A stretch of DNA of 64,000 nucleotides from Bolinopsis microptera (lineage: Eukaryota; Ctenophora; Tentaculata; Lobata; Bolinopsidae), in the NCBI RefSeq assembly GCF_026151205.1, contig NC_087075.1:1-64000 (forward strand). Reading direction: 5' to 3'. The notes below the pieces were generated by a model that was not told the DNA's origin, did not search any database, and worked only from the letters and a program-made list of their open reading frames with translations. Every line of letters starts with the position of its first letter. The stretch's first letter is position 1. Position numbers and translations under genes: made by a program. This document shows positions 21,001 to 31,445 of the stretch, in pieces.

Positions 21001-21330
21001 AATTTCCCAAACCGTTTCACATTACCGTCAAAGCCCGTAATTTTTGGAAAGTTTAAAGAAAACTATTGGTAGTTTAATAATTCCGTTTCGCCAAACCGCC
21101 AATTTTGGAGATATTTTTTGGTTTTGAATCATACTCAATGTGGAAATAGAAAATTCCCAAACTGCTCAGTTATTCGCAAGGGTAGAAATTTTTGGAAAGT
21201 TTAAAAAAATTTATCAGTTGACTCGAGAAATCGCTTTTGCAAATATTTTTCATGGTACGTTTTGGTTACGGAAAGTCCCAACCCCCAAATTTGGGGGGAA
21301 CTATCAATATGGACAATTTAAATGCATCCC
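18060..21330. repeat. satellite array, about 165-bp monomers in three-unit higher-order repeats
   Basis: Phrases such as CTCAAGTTTGGCACATAGAA and GGAAAGTTTAAAGAAAATTAT recur about every 155-200 bp. A longer monomer carrying TCGATTTTCGACCAATCC recurs at about 18540, 19061, 19581, 19921, 20425 and 20758. The spacing is therefore about 520 bp (three monomers) or about 340 bp (two monomers). Copies become progressively shorter and noisier to the right, mostly through small indels in homopolymers. No coding capacity; short frames here are accidental. Confidence 0.8.
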
Positions 21331-21479
21331 CCAATAATTGTAATCAAAGTAGTTAAGGAGGGAATTCTGAAAATTTTTTTTTGCAAAAATTGGTTTAAAC
21401 AACTATGTAAATTTTATTTTATTTACGTGGAAGGTTTCTTAAGGGGACTTTTTGAGGGGTTTAGGGAAAGTTATTTAAA

Positions 21480-21840
21480 AAAGTCATTTAAAAAACTTTT
21501 CAAATTACAAAACTTAACCACAAAACCCCCTTTGAGCATATTTTTGGTTCTGAAAAGACTAATGATGCGAATTTAAATCCCAGAGCTGATCCCATCTAAT
21601 TTTAAAAAAACTTTCCCAAATAAAAAACTTAACCACAAAAAAAGCTTAGCACTATTTCTGGTTTTTGAAACGACAAATGATGGAATTATAAAAACCTCAG
21701 ACTGATCCCACTCTAAATTTAAAAAATTTCCAACTTCAAAAAATTAACCACAAACCGCTTGAGCACTATTTCTGGTTCGAAACGACTAAATGTGCGAATT
21801 ATAAAACTCAGGCTGATCCCACTCTACATTTTTAAAAAAA
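21480..21840. repeat. tandem repeat, three units of about 115 bp
   Basis: Three successive copies share AACTTAACCACAAAA, GAGCACTATTTCTGGTT, GAAACGACTAATGATGCG and GCTGATCCCACTCTA with indel noise. This is a different repeat from the preceding 165-bp satellite. Confidence 0.7.
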
Positions 21841-23368
21841 AAAAAAAATTTTTTTTTTGGATTGTTCACCCCTTACTTTCATTGTTCCGCCCTCCAAAAA
21901 AGATACTTTTTTTAATTTCTTTTATCTTTTTTTACTGCTAATTGTTTAACGGTGAGATATTTGCCTTTCAATTGGGGCTTTTGATCAGGAAATTGAAAAA
22001 AACCGGGATACAGTTTAAATTTTAAACTAGGATGGAAAAGAAAGAGTTATGGGTCCGCGGTTGGGAAAAAACCAATTCCATAACTTCTGATTGGCAAACC
22101 CCTTTTTGGGGCAAAAAAAGGGAATTAAATTAGAGGAAAAGGAAAGTTTGCATTTGGTTGCTTTCAAAATGCTTTGGGAAAAGTAAAAAATTGAGCTAAA
22201 AGGATGTTGATTGAGAATCAGAAATTGGTCATAGGCCCAGGGAATCCCATTAATTACTCGAAATGTTCAGCAGTGCAGAGTGAGGACAGGTTAAAAAGTC
22301 TTTTAAATTTAAAAGCGATCAGTTCCGGAAAAAGTGGGTTTTTAACCGGTTATTCGCCAACTTTTAAAAGTTTCAAATTTTGGGTAACAAAGGGCCCGGA
22401 GGGAAAAATTTTGATTTTTTTTTGTGAAAAATTCAATAAAGGGGCTTGAAAAAAAAAGTGAAAAAATTTTTGAAAAGAGTTGAGAAAACCCAATATGTGA
22501 TTCAAGTAAAGAAAATACCGGCCCGTCGGGTTTTTTCAAGTTAAAATAAGCCCCTAAAAAATAGTTCAATCGAAACCAAACTGGATAATTATTGACTGTT
22601 GACGAAAACTCGAAGTTTGAAATCCAAAGTATAAAGCTGCATGTAGTAGAAACGTAATTGGGAAATCAGGATTAAATATGATCACACGTAACGCGCGGAT
22701 ATAACATGTGCTTTATCCAATGCGAAACTAAAAGTGATGAAATAAGAAAATCGACTGTAGAGTGATTTAGCGCGACCGTTGTTGGAGAATATCCGAAAAT
22801 CATTGGCACGGGAGTAGATGGTCTTCACTTCGAAGTTCGAAGTCTAAAAAGTTCGCAGGGTGGATGTGAGGTTTAGGGGTATCAAAAACGGAAGGGTGTA
22901 GAGGCGGCCAGGACACCTTTGCTTCCTTTCCGTAGCGAAATCATTGCAGAACAAGGTTAATACTGCCGGCTGTTCGTCCCCGGATGAAGATGGGCTTCTC
23001 AGGAAGAGTTCTACAAACAATTGTAAAAGTATGAGGAAATGGGATTTGTTGTGACATCTGCTCACTGCTGTAGTCTTGAACTAGAAATTCTCGCCTAAGA
23101 GGATTAAGGTGCGAAATAACTGGACATATTTTCCAGCTGTTTTAATTTAACTCACGTAATTGGTTCAGAATAGGCGTTGGCAGTAAAAGTGATGGAAAGT
23201 GTCCATTCAACTAGTATTAACTACTCGTTAAGTTGATATTATAAGCTGATACAGGCATTGCATCTTTGTTTAAAATGTGTTTCAGACGGTTATTAGGGCC
23301 AACTGAATCGTTATCAAATATCTACAGTAAAGTAACTACTAACCGGCGCGGTTACCGGAATATAATTC
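21841..23368. other. non-coding, partly low-quality-looking sequence
   Basis: Long A and T runs dominate 21830-22560. A segment near 22750-22800 (ATCGACTGTAGAGTGATTTAGC) resembles 57831-57855, as does the sequence near 17235 with 57768. These are probably pieces of one repeat family. No gene is recognised. Confidence 0.4.
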
Positions 23369-23372
23369 TTAA

Positions 23373-25596
23373 GGACACGTTTTTTTTAAGTGTGGTGAAA
23401 ATGACTTTGAGTGCCATGACACTTTTGACAATGAAAGTGAAATGACTAGTAACTAGAAAGTGTTGCACAGATATGCCTTCAATCTTAACTGCCCCTGTAA
23501 GGAAAATCCATTACTTAGTTAATATGTCATAATATAGTACCAAGGCAGTGCCAGTTTTCAGCATTTTGGACTATAATGTTGAAAACGCCCATAAAAAACT
23601 GAATGTTGCAACTTTTCTGTTCAAAATTCAGATTATGTCTCAGAATTATTCAAAGAATATTTGGATTTTGGTAGGAATACTTGAACTGTGCTCAAAATAA
23701 GCAAACAGTCATTTGTTTGGTAAAATTTCTAGTTTGGTTGAAGGGGTTGTACAAGGCCCATACTTTTGATCAGCTTGTGAATGAACTGTAACAACGTTCA
23801 AGAAACGTTGGTCTGTAATAATGTAACCTAGGAAAAACCTATTGTGTGCCTGTATTCAGTAAAAATTCACTCACAAAATTACAATTGATTTTTTTACATT
23901 GCAGTAGCTAGACAGCAACAAATTAGAACATTTTTCAATCATACTGTCGAGAATAAGTCTGCTCAACAGCATTCTGTTCGAAAATAAAATTAAGAGTGTG
24001 TCAGTTTTCAGTAAAAAGTCATTTTTAGGTCAAATTCATCACGATTAAAAATTCAAAAAAAATGACTCTTTGCTGAATATTGGCACTATACAATTGATGT
24101 CTGACAGCATAGGCAGGTTCATCAAGATGATTCTTTACAAAATCTAACGATATTGTGTGTTCTAATTCAGCAAAAAGTCATTTTATAAATAATATTTTTA
24201 GCTTAAAATCTTCATAGAAATGACTTTTTGCTGATTATTGGCACGATAAAGTAGATTTCTGACAACAATATTATGTTCATCATGGAAATTAGGTACATAC
24301 TATTGATTTTTGAAGTTCATTGTGCCAGTTTTAAGTTAGTTATAGCAGGTTATCACAACACTGCTTACAAAGCAAACATTTTATGTGATTTACCATTGGT
24401 ATATGCCTAGAAAAAGAAGTCATTTTAAGCTGAATAATGGCACACAGTGCAACAAAATTGTGCCACATTAAACAAAAAAAAGGCACACCGCTCCCTCAAA
24501 TAATATTTTGAACTAAATGAGTGCCATTTAGCAGTAAGAATGATTATTTCTGTCAAATAAGTCATTTTTACTGATTTTCAGGACACATATGCTGTTCAAA
24601 TTTTCAGGATATAACTTAACTAAGATTCGTATCTGAAACATAAACAATCCGGTGGTTTGAGATGATTAATAATGCTGATATTGACTTACAATAGTTGGTA
24701 ATTCCCACGTTGGCTGCAGCAGTTACTACAGCTGATTAGTGGCACTCTAATATTATTATCTGTTTTGACCCCTTTATGAACACATTACTTTTCGAAATAG
24801 ATGCTTAAACTAACACTAGTACACCCATGGATCAAGAAATAGACAATTTTTGTCTTTTTACATCATTTATCTATATGACTGATATGCTGAATTTGGGCAC
24901 TCGGGACATAATTGAGTGTAAGCAGTACAGAGTTCAAGCCTTATTTTAACTGATTAATGGCACCTTCAATCTAAAAGTCAATATGGTGACTGAACAAGAG
25001 AACTGAAATTTCGATAATTATTTAATCAATTAGAAAAAATTAAATTTCAAGCTGTTACATGTGTGACTTTTTGCTGATGGCTGGCACATAGACATGTAGG
25101 AATTAGTTTAAAGACACAACCAATCATTATCTTATCCAGAAAAAAACACAGTTATGCCTTGATCTTTTTAATATTTTGACAAGAACCATCAATAGAGCAG
25201 TCGTATTCAGATATAAAAATGACTTATTACTGAATTCTGTCACTTACTGGAATTGCTAATCATGACTTAAATGCTGAAAACAGTTACTCACTCCAATCTA
25301 CTAGTGTAATGTGAACAATATTTGAGCAAAATATGGCGAAATCAATGAAATTAGTCAATTGGAGGTTAAAATGGTTTGCTAATTTTTGGCACTCAGTTTA
25401 ATTGCTCATAAGTCATATTCTGCTTGAGCCTGGCACTTCGTTTTTTCAAATCACAACTGCTGAATATTTTCACTTCATCTTATGTACAAATTTATGGTTG
25501 CACTTTAAAAAGCATTGCGACTTTTTTCTCATTTTGTGAACTCTACTTTGAAAAAAGTGAAATCAGCAACTCACCACACTTAAAAAAAACGTGTCC
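23373..25596. mobile_element. non-autonomous element at TTAA with internal short-motif array
   Basis: The ends GGACACGTTTTTTTTAAGTG..GTGGTGA and their exact reverse complement (26 bp) are flanked on both sides by TTAA (23369-23372 and 25597-25600). TTAA targets are used by piggyBac and Kolobok transposons. The 2.2-kb interior has no coding capacity. It holds about ten dispersed, both-strand variants of AAATGACTTTTTGCTGATTATTGGCAC (for example near 24057, 24218, 24411, 24553, 25060 and 25216). Confidence 0.8.
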
Positions 25597-25862
25597 TTAA
25601 TCCTGATTTTTGTCTACTTGGCAAAAATGTCAACTAGTCAAAGATTTTATATACGGTTTCAAGTCAGAACAAGAAACAAAATAGTTCAGTGTTATCACTC
25701 ACTCACAGAATTTCCCCTTTCCATTAATTTCACATTCCGATCAGGAATATACACCCTCCACTGAATATAAAGGAACTACGTCTAGAGGAACTACGTCTAG
25801 CCAAAAAGATAGTACAAGGTAAAGCTTATGGTGGTGATGGTATCTCACCTGAAGTGATGAAG

Positions 25863-26030
25863 AGAGCTGTAGGACTCTAGAGCGGGGGACTCTAGAGCGG
25901 GGGACTGTAGCGAATACTTGGTCGAAAGTAGGACCCTAGAGTGGGGTCAAATCGCCAGGGTAGGACTCTAGAGCGGAACTCCCTTACCGGACCCATACTA
26001 TGAGGACTGTAGAGCGGTACACACATGCAA
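25863..26030 (+). repeat. cluster of GGACTCTAGAGCGG motifs
   Basis: At least five copies or near copies of GGACTCTAGAGCGG (about 25870, 25888, 25931, 25963 and 26003) lie inside the broken LINE-D reading frame, at irregular spacing. The first two are direct tandem (18-bp period). Function unknown. Confidence 0.6.
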
Positions 26031-26189
26031 ATTTTAGAGCGGTTAGAAATTTGAGAGTTGACTGTACACTGTACAGTGGACTTGGTCGGAAGATTGAAAT
26101 CAGATTAGATACAACTCGTGATTGATTATTACAATCGTGAGATTAGAATAAGTCATAGAGTTGTTGAAGCAGAAAATTGTCCAAGATTA

Positions 26190-27373
26190 TTTATATTATA
26201 CATCAGTCTTGGACACCAGTCCTGCTACCGATGAAGAGGCTAGGTTGGACATTGATGACGTCATCTTGAACTTCTGCAACGATTCATTACGTGATGGTCC
26301 TAAGGCCACCATGGTTTTCTTTGATTTTAAAAAGGCTTTTGATTGTGTGCATAGAGGTTTGCTCATGAAGATATTGAAACCCTATCGAAAGCATATGGCA
26401 TACCTGAAGCCATAGTGCGGCTAATTGAGGGTATCTACTATCTATACGAGCACAAAGGCTAAAGTAGTTACAGCTGATAGTACAGAGATTTTCGATATCC
26501 TGGGCCCTGGCTGGAGTACTGCAAGGAGACACTTTGACTGCACTGGCCCCCCACTTGTTCATTATCATGATTGACTATATCATGATAGTGACTATAGACG
26601 ATGATGACTCGGACTCTGGGTTCACTCTCAGGCCTGCACGGAGTAGAAGCATTGGTGCTGAGAAGATCGCAGACGTCGAGTTTGCAGATGATGTTGCCCT
26701 TATTACTGATACCATTAAAGGGGCAAAACTACTCCTGGACAGGCTTAAGAAAGCAGCACTGAATGTTGGGCTAGCCATGAACGGCACTAAAACTAAGTTC
26801 ATGACTCTGAACATGACAGAGGAGGCGAGTAGTCTTGATAGTTGTTCTGGAAACCAGATGGAAAAGGTGACAGACTTTGCATACCTTGGAGCATGGATAG
26901 CAACAACAGAGAGGGACCTGCGGGTCAGAAAAGCTAAGGCTTGGGCAGCCTGCCACAAGCTAAACAAGATATGGAAGTCTGACCTTAGAAGAGGACTAAA
27001 GATCCGTCTATTTGTTGCTACTGTGGAGTCAATACTTCTTTATGGTTCTGAAACGTGGACGTTGACAGAGCAAGTGAAGAAACGCATTGATGGCTGCTAC
27101 ACTAGAATGCTAAGGATGGCACTAAATGTGGATTGGAAGCAGCGCAAAACCAACAAAGAAGTCTATGGCAACCTACCGAGAGCAACCATGAAGATCCAAG
27201 AGCGCAGGATGCGACTAGCAGGCCATATCCACCAGCACCCAGAACTAGTCGCAAACCGCTTGCTATTCTGGGAACCAACTCACGGGGTGCTGAGTAGGAG
27301 AAGACCAGCCATGACTTATGTTGATAGCCTACGAGCTGACACGGGTCTCAACGACACTGGAGAAATGGAATGA
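26190..27373 (+). pseudogene. LINE-D reverse transcriptase and C-terminal domain
   Basis: The first part (to about 26415) reads VFFDFKKAFDCVHRGLLMKIL, RT motif A with its Asp. After frame changes (GIPEAIVRLIEGIY, then LQGDTLTALAPHLFIIMIDYI) a 279-codon frame holds VEFADDVALITD (catalytic ADD). It continues DFAYLGAWI, VESILLYGSETWTL, RIDGCYTRMLRMALNVDW and ERRMRLAGHIHQHPEL, the characteristic RTE/BovB-type C-terminus. The last residues are lost at 27373. At least three frameshifts make it a pseudogene. It is related to, but clearly diverged from, LINE-E. Confidence 0.8.
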
Positions 27374-27450
27374 CTTATGGCGGATAGAGTTCTATGGAGA
27401 CAGCGCATCAATACTCTGACGCTGAAGCCGCCCTAAGTCAAAGTAAGTCA

Positions 27451-28460
27451 GATGCCAGGGAGAGTTGGACGACCTCAGTCAAACCTGTTCTCATTGATAA
27501 AGCGCGACTTATGTTGCCGGAATTTATTTCTTAATAATTAAATATATGACATTGTAAGGTCTAAACTGGCCAGTTACCAAATATACTTCGAAATAACAGC
27601 TGAAGTTCACACCTAATGGTTATTGGTTATATAACTAGAACAATCTGAAAAAAAGAGTACTCGGAGTTACGGAGTCTTAGGAAAAGACAGTTAGACTTGC
27701 TGACAAACCAGATTATGAGGATGTAGCGTAGGGTAGCATGCGTTGATTAATAATTACAACCTGGGTATCCTATTCTGATTACGATCACAGCTCACCGCGA
27801 CAAACCAGCACTTAATTCGAACACTAGAACCTGGTATCCGCTGCTGATTCGGCATGATAACCTGGACCGGAACTGGGATCCCAGTCGAACCTTGTACGTA
27901 CCTTAGGGCCAATAAATTTGGTTCACAATTAAGTTGGTTACCGTAATTTTGATTACTATAATTTTTGCTTACCTATTTTTGACCACGATCATCGGATGTT
28001 AGTTCAGAATTCAATAACATCTGTCAGGAAATCTACTTGTTCCAAGGGTCATTCTGTTCCAGCTAGAAATTGGGATGTTTGTAATATATGTTTAAAACTG
28101 GTAATTCATATTTGAAACATTTTGGCTGCTGGATCAATATAACAGCGGGGGCAGCCTCAGCGATTGTTTAATATAAAACAACAGTATTCGGATATGGATT
28201 GTGAGGAAAATAGGAATATTCGTGATACTCGACACCTATTCGATCCGCCAGTTGCAGAGCTCAATTTTACATAAAATCAGGCACTAATACATCCTGGATT
28301 GGTGAAAGGATCCTGTAACATCGGAGCCATGGGTGGTCAAGATAGTTGATGAACCTGTTGCAGTGCGCTAAACCCAACAAAAGCAAAAGTAAGTAAATAA
28401 GAGAATTTAGAGTGTGCAGACTTTGATTCTTTGCTAAACGTAAGAACTGTAGTACAATGT
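27451..28460. other. non-coding with a repeat unit shared with 29540-30160
   Basis: No gene. From about 27900 the sequence (TTTTTGCTTACCTATTTTTGAC, then TTCAATAACATCTGTCAGGA, then TTTAATATAA) is repeated at 29580-29780 and 29943-30150. The repeats flank the Penelope relic on both sides. Confidence 0.55.
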
Positions 28461-28480
28461 CATTTAAAATCTGAGAACAT

Positions 28481-29400
28481 GTGCTACGCTATTACCAATT
28501 TAACAACTTCGTCAAGGAGCTGAACAGACTAGCTGCACCTTTCGGAATACAGTTTGCTGACGCCCAGATTGATACAACTGTGAACTATCTTGATGTCCAA
28601 CTGTACCTAGATGAAGAAGGCCAGATCCAGTACTCACTCTATAGGAAGAAGACTGACGCTAGACAGTATTTGAACACTACTAGCTTCCACCCTCCCCAAG
28701 TATTTGATTCGGTGGCATTCAGCCAACTGCTTAGAGTCATCAAAAGGAACTCTCAGGAACACACCAGCCTCAAAGACTTGGAAGATCTGAAGACCGACCT
28801 TTCTAGATGTGGGCACAACGCAGACAAATTGGACGAATTGGAGCCTTTAGCAGTAGAAAGAGCCTTGAGAAATGCTAGTGCAGCACACAGAATAGCCCCT
28901 AAGAAGGAAAAGAGTACAAGTTCCTTGGTGTTCACGACAAAGTACTTCAAAGAGGTGAAAAGTCTTAAATCCGTAGTACATGACATGAAAGAGGATATAG
29001 AGAGATTGATAGGTGATGTACGAATTATCTTTGCCCTGAAGAAACACGAGGCAATTAATGACTATGTCATAAAGAATAGATCTCTTAGCTGAGGGTTTGC
29101 CCAACACCAATTTCGTTCAGCATCCTCTCAATCATGTGGTGGTAAGAAATGTGGAACTTGTCCCCTATTGTTCGAGAGTGGAAAGAAAGTAATGGTCAAT
29201 GGAAAAGAAGTTATCCTGGACATGAGTTTGAGCTGTAGAGACAAAAATGTAATATATGTTGCCCAGTGTAGTATTTGTACAGGTAGTAATTTAGGGAGAG
29301 CACCTATTTTGGTCAGACAACCACTGAAGTGAGACAACGTTTTTAATGGCACAGGAGTAAATTTAATTAGATCTGATAAGTCTTATACTAAATCAGCTTA
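28481..29400 (+). pseudogene. Penelope-like element relic (RT C-terminus and GIY-YIG endonuclease)
   Basis: The first frame (to 29092) reads TTVNYLDVQLYLDEEGQIQY and YSLYRKKTDARQYLNTTSFHPP, typical of the end of Penelope RT. After a frame change come CGGKKCGTCPLL, KNVIYVAQCSICTG (GIY-like) and, after another change, YFGQTTTEVRQRF (YIG-like). Penelope-like elements join an RT to a GIY-YIG nuclease; the 5' two thirds are missing here. At least three frameshifts and a stop near 29092 show it is dead. It differs from the intact-looking Penelope element at 41334-45233. Confidence 0.75.
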
Positions 29401-29539
29401 TCGCAAGCATTGCTTTATGAACACCGGGTCTCATGATTTATTAATTTTAAACGTATGCATTTGTTCATCAAACAGCTCCCGCACAATACAACTTATAACG
29501 AACACAGAAACCTTTCCTTGATTCGCATGATACTGACGA

Positions 29540-30160
29540 ACTGGGTCCAGTCGAACCTTTACTACTTAGCAATAAATTGTTACAGATTAAGTTGTTACCG
29601 TTATTTTTGATTACGTATAATTTTTGCTTACCTATTTTTGACACGTCATAGATGTTAGTTAGATTCGATAATGTCAGAAATTACTTGTGTCCAAGGTCAT
29701 CGTTCCACTAGAAATTGGTTTTGTAATATATGTTTAAAATGTAATTTTTTGAACATTTTGCAGACTATTTATCAATATCAAATCTGGGCAGTCTGTTACG
29801 ATTGGTTTTGTAAAACACATTATTCAGTATGGAATGGAAAATTTAGTTCACGAAAAGTTTGCTAAATTTATTGTGACTAATTCGTAGTTTCTAAGGTAAT
29901 TGTAGATCTGACAAAAAAATAATCTTAAAAAATCTTACCATTTTATTGACCAGTTCATGAATGTTAGTTCAGAATTCAATAACATCTGTCAGGAAATCTA
30001 CTTGTTCCAAGAGTCATTCTGTTCCAGCTAGAAATTAGGATTTGTTGTAATATATGTTAAAATGGTAATTCATATTAAATATTTGGCTGTGGATCCAATA
30101 TAACAGCTGGTAGGAACCATCAGCGATTGTTTAATATAACATCAACAGGATTCGGAAATT
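29540..30160. repeat. two further copies of the repeat flanking the Penelope relic
   Basis: Copies at about 29575-29780 and 29943-30150 match 27915-28200 (for example GTCAGGAAATCTACTTGTTCC and CATTCTGTTCCAGCTAGAAATT). The middle copy is shorter with many single-base losses. They could be long terminal repeats of a Penelope element or a dispersed repeat. Confidence 0.6.
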
Positions 30161-31445
30161 AGAGGTTAGAAATAAGTATCAGGCATTCAGTTGCAAGCCA
30201 TCACAAAGGCAGAGTCGACGAATTACCCAATAATTAAACTATTTCGTCATGTCAATAAAATGCACAAAGAACCAACAATTAAACTAAGTTCGGTGGTGTT
30301 AACCAAAATCCAAGCTGTAGAAAACAATGCTGGTAGTCGACAAACGATCACAGGTCGAAAATTAGCAGTGTGCAGTGACACGTGTGAGCAGCAGCCATCA
30401 TATACGCGCAACGAATATTTTGGCTAAATCTTTCTTGCAATATAAATTTATAAACGCGCGGCGTAGTGCGTGCTCTAACAATCAAAAATAAATTATTTTT
30501 AAAATGAATAATGGAAAACAAAATTACAAAAGGATGTTCTTCTTAGACAAAAAAACGTTATGAACAACATGAAGTAATAATTTTTATCAAAAAATGTATG
30601 GAAATGTCCTTAGATATTTAAATATAAATGTACCTTACATATTATGATTTTGGGCTACTGACTTAGTCTAGTAGTATAGTGAAACTTTGTGATTGCAGAT
30701 AGATTTTTGAAATTTACTTGTGTATATTATTATTTCTATCAACATTTTGAGCTTCAATAAATATTATATTATCAATAACTAAAACTTACAACATCAAACA
30801 TATCATGATCACATATAATGTATAAAGACGCGCGCCTTAAAATTACAAAGTTGAAGGTTATAATTAAATAAGAAATTCATAAACAGTCTTTTCGATTAGT
30901 AAGTTACAATACAACAGGTAGTTATGTCTAAAATGAAAAATAAAAGCAACCAAATGAATCAACTTCAATACGGAACAAATAGTGATATGCCTAAAAACAT
31001 TGTTTTACAACGAGTTTTAAATTTGAGTCGCGTATTAGTTATAATTATGTGTTATGTGTTATTTTGTATATTACATGGCATACTAACTCGTATGGAAAAC
31101 AGCAATTATACATCATAATTTCCATCAAAAATTAAAGATTAAATGCATAATGAATATTGACAATAGTTATACATGTTTAATTTTGTATTATACAGTACAC
31201 ACTGCGCGTGCAGTATGATGTGAATGATGAGAGTTCAGTTGCAAACGAGAGTTCAGTTGCAAATTAACTTCTTATCGCGATACAAAAATTCCTGTACAAA
31301 TAGCTTTCACTTCTAATCCGATTTATGTTGTATGACACTGAAGACACTGCACGCGCAGTGAACCACGTGTAACGAGCATTAAGGTCTACCGAAGTTTGTA
31401 GGGCGCGAAACTTTTTATATTGACGTGTTTGCGCTTCCTGAGTGA
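30161..31445. other. right shell of the 23-kb block
   Basis: AT-rich DNA with islands of CGCGCG and two copies each of GAGTTCAGTTGCAAA (31231, 31250) and of CTGCGCGTGCAGT / ACTGCACGCGCAGT in inverse orientation (31201, 31347). An ATG frame of 64 codons at 30924-31118 has a hydrophobic stretch VLVIIMCYVLFCILHGIL that could span a membrane. I recognise no family and do not call it a gene. Confidence 0.4.

Larger units (their letters stand above)
25750..27450 (+). mobile_element. LINE-D, RTE-like relic
   Basis: RT-coding fragments start near 25760 (AKKIVQGKAYGGDGISPEVMKR). A roughly 300-bp repeat-motif stretch interrupts them, and they resume at about 26190. The relic ends near 27440 in AAGTCAAAGTAAGTCAG. 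The protein resembles LINE-E (38887-40059) in nearly every block. Multiple frameshifts and stops; no endonuclease is left. Confidence 0.75.
8113..31445. other. 23.3-kb inserted block bounded by a 6-bp target duplication
   Basis: AGAGCT occurs at 8107-8112 and 31446-31451. Joining the flanks restores one uninterrupted LINE-B reading frame, so the block arrived as an insertion or grew from one. I see no matching terminal inverted repeats or LTRs at its ends (left GCGCGTAGAAATAAG, right CTTCCTGAGTGA). Its content is composite: an outer shell of about 1.2 kb on each side with CG-rich motifs, then LINE-C, MITEs, a satellite, a TTAA element, LINE-D and a Penelope relic. A 6-bp duplication is known for Polinton/Maverick elements, but no Polinton gene is visible. 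Confidence 0.6.

Noticed and set aside
19268-21941. Several 60-84-codon frames
   Set aside because: They lie in the satellite array, are not conserved between monomers, and have satellite composition.
8113-31445. Polinton/Maverick identity for the 23-kb block
   Set aside because: Only the 6-bp duplication fits. No terminal inverted repeats, polymerase B, integrase or capsid gene is visible.
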